In this document: one piece after another, positions 57,775-64,000 of the stretch
Numbering within the stretch: position 1 is the first letter of the stretch
How the letters are laid out: each line of letters begins with the position of its first letter
Assembly (NCBI RefSeq): GCF_009649225.1
Contig: NZ_WJPP01000002.1
Span: forward strand, 248,001-312,000
Origin: Spiribacter salilacus
GTDB taxonomy: Bacteria > Pseudomonadota > Gammaproteobacteria > Nitrococcales > Nitrococcaceae
Direction: 5' to 3'
DNA length: 64,000 nucleotides
The notes under the pieces: generated by a model
Told to the model about the DNA's origin: nothing
The model's database searches: none
What the model saw: only the letters and a program-made list of their open reading frames with translations
Position numbers and translations under genes: made by a program

Positions 57775-60359
57775 CGGCTAAAGGTCAGCTCCCGCTGCTC
57801 ATCCGTGCCGCTCACATCCACTCGAATGGTATCGCCGGCTTGGAATTCGCCCGCCAAAATCCGCTGCGCCAGCACATTTTCTACCCGCTGCTGGAGCACC
57901 CGCTTTAACGGTCGTGCGCCATAAGTGGGGTCAAAGCCCGCCTCGCCAATCATATCGAGCGCGGCATCGCTGAGCTCAAGGCCCATGTCTGCATCACGCA
58001 GGCGATCGGCTAAGTAGCGCACCTGTATTTCACTGATTCGGCGAATTTGCTCACGCTCCAGCGGATGGAACACCACCACATCATCAACTCGGTTGATGAA
58101 CTCGGGGCGGAAGTGCTGCGAGACCACGCCCATGACTTGGCGCTTCATCTCGTCATACTGCGCCTCGCCTGCATGCTCTTGAATCAGATGCGAGCCCAAA
58201 TTGGAGGTCATCACAATTACGGTGTTTCTAAAATCTACCGTGCGCCCATGGCTATCGGTTAGCCGGCCATCATCAAGCACCTGCAAGAGGATGTTAAAGA
58301 CATCGGCATGAGCCTTTTCCACCTCATCCAGCAGCAGCACTGAGTAAGGCTTGCGCCGCACCGCTTCGGTGAGATAACCGCCTTCCTCATAGCCCACATA
58401 ACCGGGAGGCGCCCCAATCAGCCGGGCTACGGAATGCTTTTCCATAAACTCTGACATATCGATGCGCACCATGGCCTCTTCAGTATCAAAGAGAAAATGG
58501 GCCAGCGTTTTGCATAGCTCAGTCTTACCCACACCCGTTGGGCCGAGGAATAAAAACGAGCCATTGGGCCGATTAGGATCAGACAGCCCCGCGCGTGAGC
58601 GGCGAATGGCATTCGATACCGCTTGCACCGCCTCGGTTTGACCAATCACCCGTTCGCTTAAGGCCTCTTCCATGCGCAGTAGCTTGTCACGCTCGCCTTC
58701 GAGCATTTTTGAGACAGGGATGCCTGTCCACTTTGCCACCACCTCGGCCACTTCTTCATCGGTAACGCTGCTACGCAGCAGGGTCATGGGCGTAGACTCT
58801 GCGCTGCCGGCGGCCTCCAGTTGCTGCTCTAGCTCAGGAATACGGCCATATTGCAGCTCAGACATGCGCCCCAAATCACCGGCTCGGCGAGCGGTTTCTA
58901 GCTCTAGGCGCGCTTTTTCTAAGCTTTCCTTAATGCCTTGGGTGCCTTCCACCGCGGCCTTTTCGGCTGTCCAGACTGATTCAAGCGATTCGTATTCCTT
59001 CTCAATATCCGCAATTTCTTGCTCAAGCGTGGCCAGCCGTTTGCGCGATGCCTCATCCGTTTCTTTATTCAGCGCCTCGCGCTCAATTTTTAACTGAATC
59101 AGCCGCCGCTCTAGCCTGTCCATGACCTCGGGCTTCGAGTCGATTTCAATACGGATACGGCTGGCCGCCTCATCAATCAAATCAATGGCCTTATCGGGCA
59201 GTTTGCGGTCGGTAATATACCGATGCGATAAAGTGGCCGCGCTCACAATGGCTGGGTCAGTAATTTCCACACCATGATGCACTTCGTAGCGCTCTTTTAA
59301 GCCGCGCAAAATAGCCACGGTGTCTTCTACGCTCGGCTCATCGACTAGCACTTTTTGGAAGCGTCGCTCCAGCGCGGCATCTTTTTCGATGTTGGTGCGG
59401 TACTCATCTAAGGTGGTCGCGCCAATGCAATGCAGCTCGCCGCGCGCCAGCGCGGGCTTGAGCATATTGCCGGCATCCATCGAGCCTTCGGCTTTACCCG
59501 CGCCCACGATGGTATGAATCTCATCAATAAATAAGATGATCTGCCCTTCTTGTTTAGACAGATCCTTCAACACGCCTTTCATGCGCTCTTCAAATTCGCC
59601 CCGGTATTTGGCGCCAGCCACCATGGCACCCATATCTAGCGACAGCACACGCTTATCTTTTAGCGCCTCTGGCACCTCGCCATTAATAATCCGCTGGGCA
59701 AGGCCTTCAACAATGGCGGTTTTACCCACGCCCGGCTCACCGATGAGTACCGGATTATTTTTGGTACGACGCTGCAACACCTGAATGGTGCGACGAATCT
59801 CTTCATCTCGGCCGATCACCGGATCAAGCTTGCCCTGCTCGGCGCGCTCGGTCAGATCAATTGTAAATTTCTCTAGCGCCTGGCGCTGATCTTCGGCATT
59901 GGGGTCGTTCACCGCCTCACCGCCACGTTGGGCTTCGATGGCCCGTTCAATGGCTGCACGATCGGCACCGGCTGTGCGCAATAACTCGGCCGCACGGCTA
60001 CGGTTGTCATCAAGCAAGGCCAGAGCGAATAATTCGCTGGAGATATACTGATCACCGCGTTGTTGCGCGAGTTTGTCAGTAAGATTTAATACCCGGCCAA
60101 GGTCATTGGATAGATGCACCTCGCCCCCGGCACCAGACACGGTGGGCAGCCGATCTAACCCTTCGCCCAGCTGAGAGCGCAGCTGACTGACATTCACGCC
60201 CGCTTGTTTAAGCAATGGCCGAATGCCACCGCCAGTTTGGTCGAGCAAGCTCACCAATAGATGCTCCGGCTCTATCATTTGATGGTCTCGGCCCAGCGCT
60301 AAAGATTGCGCCTCGCCAATCGCCATCTGAAATTTTGTGGTCAATTTATCCATGCGCAT
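57771..60359 (-). CDS. clpB: ATP-dependent disaggregase ClpB (Hsp104/ClpB)
   Basis: Hexameric AAA+ chaperone that, with DnaK, pulls proteins out of aggregates through its central pore. 862 residues from the chosen ATG at 60359, which gives the family start [11 protein letters not shown] and has a GAGGAG site 8 bases upstream; a GTG three codons earlier overlaps that site. In order: N domain (~1-145), AAA1 with Walker A GEPGVGKT (207-214), Walker B FIDEIHT and pore loop [10 protein letters not shown], the coiled-coil middle domain (~400-520), and AAA2 with Walker A GPTGVGKT (606-613), pore GYVGYEEGG and [10 protein letters not shown]. No ClpP-binding loop is expected. It follows pgeF with a 66-base gap, as in E. 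coli, preceded by a heat-shock-like promoter. Confidence 0.97.
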   Translation of the reverse strand: MRMDKLTTKFQMAIGEAQSLALGRDHQMIEPEHLLVSLLDQTGGGIRPLLKQAGVNVSQLRSQLGEGLDRLPTVSGAGGEVHLSNDLGRVLNLTDKLAQQRGDQYISSELFALALLDDNRSRAAELLRTAGADRAAIERAIEAQRGGEAVNDPNAEDQRQALEKFTIDLTERAEQGKLDPVIGRDEEIRRTIQVLQRRTKNNPVLIGEPGVGKTAIVEGLAQRIINGEVPEALKDKRVLSLDMGAMVAGAKYRGEFEERMKGVLKDLSKQEGQIILFIDEIHTIVGAGKAEGSMDAGNMLKPALARGELHCIGATTLDEYRTNIEKDAALERRFQKVLVDEPSVEDTVAILRGLKERYEVHHGVEITDPAIVSAATLSHRYITDRKLPDKAIDLIDEAASRIRIEIDSKPEVMDRLERRLIQLKIEREALNKETDEASRKRLATLEQEIADIEKEYESLESVWTAEKAAVEGTQGIKESLEKARLELETARRAGDLGRMSELQYGRIPELEQQLEAAGSAESTPMTLLRSSVTDEEVAEVVAKWTGIPVSKMLEGERDKLLRMEEALSERVIGQTEAVQAVSNAIRRSRAGLSDPNRPNGSFLFLGPTGVGKTELCKTLAHFLFDTEEAMVRIDMSEFMEKHSVARLIGAPPGYVGYEEGGYLTEAVRRKPYSVLLLDEVEKAHADVFNILLQVLDDGRLTDSHGRTVDFRNTVIVMTSNLGSHLIQEHAGEAQYDEMKRQVMGVVSQHFRPEFINRVDDVVVFHPLEREQIRRISEIQVRYLADRLRDADMGLELSDAALDMIGEAGFDPTYGARPLKRVLQQRVENVLAQRILAGEFQAGDTIRVDVSGTDEQRELTFSR

Positions 60360-60403
60360 TTGCAGCACTCCTCAGAAAAACCATTTGCGTTTGCTTATCT
60401 GAG

Positions 60404-60432
60404 ATATGGGGGCGGGGTAAGCCAATTACAAA
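60404..60432 (-). promoter_or_regulatory. Possible sigma-32 (heat-shock) promoter for clpB
   Basis: On the minus strand TTTGTAA (60432-60426, overlapping the pgeF stop) resembles the sigma-32 -35 CTTGAAA. After 15 bases comes CCCATAT (60410-60404), a match to the CCCATnT -10. The -10 is ~45 bases before the clpB ATG. clpB belongs to the sigma-32 regulon in E. coli, which supports the call; the -35 has two mismatches. Confidence 0.45.
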
Positions 60433-61142
60433 TCAATGGCAATATAGGCAGCCGATCGCCCGGTTACCCCGTCACGCCGATAAGAGAAAAATTGCTGTGG
60501 ATTGCTGGCCGTGCAGGCATGCGCCTGCTGAACCTGAGCAACGCCGGCCTGCTGCAAACGGCGGGCTGCGGCCTGAGAAAGATCTATGTGGCGTTTTTCT
60601 GAGCCCACCGACGGGGATGAAGCAGAATTTCCCTCAACGGCTTGCCATACCTCAGGGCCCACTTCATAAGCGGCCTTGCCAATGCACGGCCCAATCCAGG
60701 CCTGCAATTGAGGGGCAGACACCGGCAATGCCGCAATTGTTTGCTCAATCACCCCGGCGACTAAGCCACGCCAGCCCGCATGTACCGCCGCCACGCAGCC
60801 ACCATTGGCTGCCGCCAACAAAATCGGTACGCAATCGGCCACTAACACGGCACAGACTACGCCAGGCTGATCGGTCCATACCGCATCCGCTTGGGTTTTA
60901 TCAGAGATCACCTGATCGGCGCTGACCACCTGATGCCCATGCACCTGCGACAGCCAACGTGGCGGCATGGCCAGGTCGGCTGTTGCCAATAATCGTGCTC
61001 GATTTTCCATCACCGCCTGTGGGTCGTCGCCCACATGTATGCCGAGGTTTAGCGATGCGTAGGGGCCTTGGCTTACGCCACCTTCACGGCAGGTAAACCC
61101 CGCCCGCACGGGCAAAGCCCAATCAGGATGAATGAACACCAC
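60426..61142 (-). CDS. pgeF: YfiH/PgeF family protein (purine nucleoside phosphorylase / peptidoglycan editing factor)
   Basis: Cytoplasmic multicopper-oxidase-like fold protein. E. coli YfiH acts on misincorporated peptidoglycan precursors, and relatives show purine nucleoside phosphorylase/deaminase activity. 238 residues from the GTG at 61142, chosen because a GGAGGT site lies 5 bases upstream and the resulting N-terminus (FIHPDWALP) fits the family; the in-frame upstream extension does not. Metal-site motifs: VHGH, ADCVPILL, AAVHAGWRG and GPCIGKAAYEV, with SYRRDGVTGR near the end. It overlaps rluD by 20 bases and precedes clpB, matching the rluD-yfiH-clpB order of E. coli. Confidence 0.9.
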   Translation of the reverse strand: MVFIHPDWALPVRAGFTCREGGVSQGPYASLNLGIHVGDDPQAVMENRARLLATADLAMPPRWLSQVHGHQVVSADQVISDKTQADAVWTDQPGVVCAVLVADCVPILLAAANGGCVAAVHAGWRGLVAGVIEQTIAALPVSAPQLQAWIGPCIGKAAYEVGPEVWQAVEGNSASSPSVGSEKRHIDLSQAAARRLQQAGVAQVQQAHACTASNPQQFFSYRRDGVTGRSAAYIAIDL

Positions 61143-62097
61143 GCAACACCTCCAGTAACTGGGCAAAGTCGGCCGGCATGGGCGCCTCCCACCGGCAGGT
61201 TTCACCCGTTTGTGGATGGATTAAGGTGAGCGCCTCGGCATGCAGTGCTTGGCGCGAAAAACTCCGTAACGCCTGATTAATCGTTTCATCACCCCCTGGG
61301 GGCAGGCGTAAGCGGCCGCCATACAGCGGATCGCCCACAATCGGGTGCTGAATCGATGCCATATGCACCCTAATTTGATGGGTTCGGCCCGACTCTAACT
61401 TGCACCGTAACAAAGTATGGGCGGCAAAGCGCTCGACCATTCGGTAATGCGTAACGGCCGGTTTGCCATCATTCCGCACCGCCATGCGCAGGCGATCACG
61501 CGGGTGGCGGCCCAGCGGGGCATCTACCGTACCACCGGCGGTAAACTGACCATTCACTAAGGCTAAATATTCTCGGCCCATGCTGCGGGTTTGTAACTGC
61601 TCAACTAAGGCAGCATGCGCCGTTAGCGTTTTGGCCACCACCATTAAGCCCGTGGTATCGCGATCTAGCCGATGCACAATACCCGAGCGCGGAATGGCCG
61701 CTAGGCTGGGGGCATGATGGAGCAGCGCATTTTGCAGCGTGCCATCGGGATTACCCGCGCCCGGGTGTACAACCAGCCCCGCGGGCTTATTGAGCACCAA
61801 AACATCATCATCTTCTGCCACTACATCAAGTGGAATTGATTCCGCTAAAACCGGGCCTTCTTGTTCCAGCTCTGCATCAATCACAATATGCTCACCACCT
61901 TGCACCGGCGTACGCCCTTTAGGCGAGGTATCGTCCACAACCAACATGCCGGCCTTAAGCCAGCGCTGCAGTCGTGCGCGAGAATACTCCGGAAAAAGCG
62001 TGGCCAACGCTTGGTCAAGACGCTGCCCAGCCGATTCTTGCGGTATCACGGCTTCGCGGTGGATGCGGAACTGATCACTTTTCAATAGACTGTCCAT
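61123..62097 (-). CDS. rluD: 23S rRNA pseudouridine synthase RluD
   Basis: Converts three uridines in helix 69 of 23S rRNA to pseudouridine, important for ribosome assembly. 324 residues: an S4 RNA-binding domain (~24-85, AGQRLDQALATLFPEYSRARL) and an RluA-type catalytic domain with NKPAGLVVHPG, HRLDRDTTGLMV (catalytic D145) and SGRTHQIRVHM. Length and the YSRxRLxxWL stretch favour RluD over RluA or RluC, and synteny with pgeF, clpB and divergent bamD agrees. It is the first gene of the minus-strand operon and starts 28 bases from the bamD start on the other strand. Confidence 0.94.
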   Translation of the reverse strand: MDSLLKSDQFRIHREAVIPQESAGQRLDQALATLFPEYSRARLQRWLKAGMLVVDDTSPKGRTPVQGGEHIVIDAELEQEGPVLAESIPLDVVAEDDDVLVLNKPAGLVVHPGAGNPDGTLQNALLHHAPSLAAIPRSGIVHRLDRDTTGLMVVAKTLTAHAALVEQLQTRSMGREYLALVNGQFTAGGTVDAPLGRHPRDRLRMAVRNDGKPAVTHYRMVERFAAHTLLRCKLESGRTHQIRVHMASIQHPIVGDPLYGGRLRLPPGGDETINQALRSFSRQALHAEALTLIHPQTGETCRWEAPMPADFAQLLEVLRGVHSS

Positions 62098-62125
62098 TCT
62101 TTAAAGATAACGAGATGAGTTTGCC

Positions 62126-63016
62126 ATGACGCGCGCTTTCATACTGCTTCTTGTTGCTGTTTTTCTAACCGGGTGTGCCGGTGGTACCACGATTAACGCC
62201 TTACGAGATTCAGACGCCGATACCATTTACGAAGCGGCCTCAGCTGCGATGAACCGTGGCGACTGGCAAACCGCCATCGAGCGCTTAGAGCTATTGCAGG
62301 CGCAATATCCATTTGGCCCCGAAGCCACGCAAGCCCAGCTTGATGTGATCTATACCTATTATCGCAGCGGCGATGTGGCCTCGGCCGTGGCAGCGGCTGA
62401 GCGTTTTAGGCGCATTAACCCGCGGCATGAAGCGGTGCCCTACACCTGGTACATGCAAGGTGTGGCGTTAGAAGAGCAGGGCGAAGATGTCATTAAACGC
62501 TTCTTTAATATTGATATGGCACAGCGTGACCCGCGCCCGCGTGAACTAGCGTTTGATGCCTTTCAAACCGTCATCGATCGATATCCTGACACTCAATATG
62601 CAGACGATTCCAGAGAACGCATTAACGCCATTTATGAAGAAAGTGCCCGTCATGAGCTGGCCATTGCTGAGTTCTATGTGGGCCTAGAAGCCTGGGTGGC
62701 TGCTGCTCGACGCGCCACCTTCGTCATTGACAATTACCCCGGCACCGCCGCGCTTGAGCGCGCCGCAGACATCCTTGAGCGTTCTTACCGAGCACTTGAG
62801 CTAAATGACTTAGCTGAAAATCTCGCTTCTGTGCGTAAACAAGGTTTTGCGCAAGAGATAGCTGACCCCACCCTGCCGAGCACGGAGTCAGGCGAGGCAA
62901 CGCCCGCTATTCCCGGCTTAGATAATGGCGGCCGCCCGGCACCCCGCCCCGGCACTGAGGGCCGAGATGAAGAGCCAGTGCCACCAGGGCCAACGGAAAT
63001 GCCAAGCCCGCTTTAG
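62126..63016 (+). CDS. bamD: Outer-membrane assembly lipoprotein BamD
   Basis: Essential lipoprotein of the BAM complex, which inserts beta-barrel proteins into the outer membrane; here these would include TpsB1 and TpsB2. 296 residues: signal peptide with lipobox LTGC (Cys17), then five tetratricopeptide-like repeats (~30-250) including the conserved ERLELLQAQYPFGPEATQ region and the FNIDMAQRDPRP stretch. The C-terminal ~50 residues are a Pro/Gly/Glu-rich tail longer than in E. coli BamD (about 245 residues) and probably disordered. It is divergent from rluD and ends one base before the convergent glnB stop. Confidence 0.94.
   Translation: MTRAFILLLVAVFLTGCAGGTTINALRDSDADTIYEAASAAMNRGDWQTAIERLELLQAQYPFGPEATQAQLDVIYTYYRSGDVASAVAAAERFRRINPRHEAVPYTWYMQGVALEEQGEDVIKRFFNIDMAQRDPRPRELAFDAFQTVIDRYPDTQYADDSRERINAIYEESARHELAIAEFYVGLEAWVAAARRATFVIDNYPGTAALERAADILERSYRALELNDLAENLASVRKQGFAQEIADPTLPSTESGEATPAIPGLDNGGRPAPRPGTEGRDEEPVPPGPTEMPSPL

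Positions 63017-64000
<984 letters not shown>

Noticed and set aside
61142-61205. Longer N-terminus of PgeF (in-frame start at 61205)
   Set aside because: The extra 21 residues are Arg/Pro/Cys-rich, lie inside rluD and have no family match; the GTG at 61142 has a GGAGGT site.

Overview
This window comes from the chromosome of a gammaproteobacterium. The right-hand 11.5 kb carries a housekeeping block typical of that class: aspS, an FmdB-type zinc ribbon gene, clpB, pgeF (yfiH), rluD, divergent bamD, and glnB with a glutamine-dependent nadE. The AspRS has the sequence signature of a non-discriminating enzyme. The order or genus cannot be fixed from the sequence. A creatinase/ectoine-hydrolase-like protein weakly hints at a marine or halophilic lifestyle. 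I saw no rRNA, tRNA, transposase, phage gene or CRISPR array.

Layout, left to right. Positions 1-22435 (minus strand) hold a two-partner secretion (TPS) locus. The transporter gene tpsB1 is followed 5 bases later by the giant exoprotein gene tpsA1, which runs off the left edge after at least 6,888 codons. Positions 22568-27146 hold a compact set of ordinary genes: an O-acetylhomoserine sulfhydrylase, an orphan 7TM sensor kinase, Dps, an SMR transporter and an exported DUF192 protein. Positions 27166-52540 (minus strand) hold a second TPS locus, tpsB2 followed 4 bases later by tpsA2, an uninterrupted 7,853-codon exoprotein gene. Positions 52603-64000 are the housekeeping block. Its one odd stretch is the aspS-fmdB intergenic region, which holds a telomere-like (GGGGTT)n tract, a long inverted repeat and a degenerate copy of the fmdB 3' end.

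How the genes work together. Each TpsB should be an outer-membrane Omp85-type pore that recognises the N-terminal TPS domain of its TpsA and exports it as a long beta-helical surface fibre. Neither locus looks like contact-dependent inhibition: TpsA2 ends in MBG/YDG-type domains and an acidic tail, and no immunity gene follows. They are best read as giant adhesins or matrix proteins.

Most unusual content. TpsA2 contains two complete TPS domains separated by a Ser/Glu linker. TpsA1 contains seven ~2 kb super-repeats that combine autotransporter-type PATR strands, beta-helix and glycine-rich modules. After these comes a glycine-rich domain resembling the one in ALK/LTK receptor kinases. Both proteins carry a duplicated ~110-residue module ending in a WLLDP-like motif and in-frame hexanucleotide microsatellites. 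Together the two exoproteins fill about 70% of the window.
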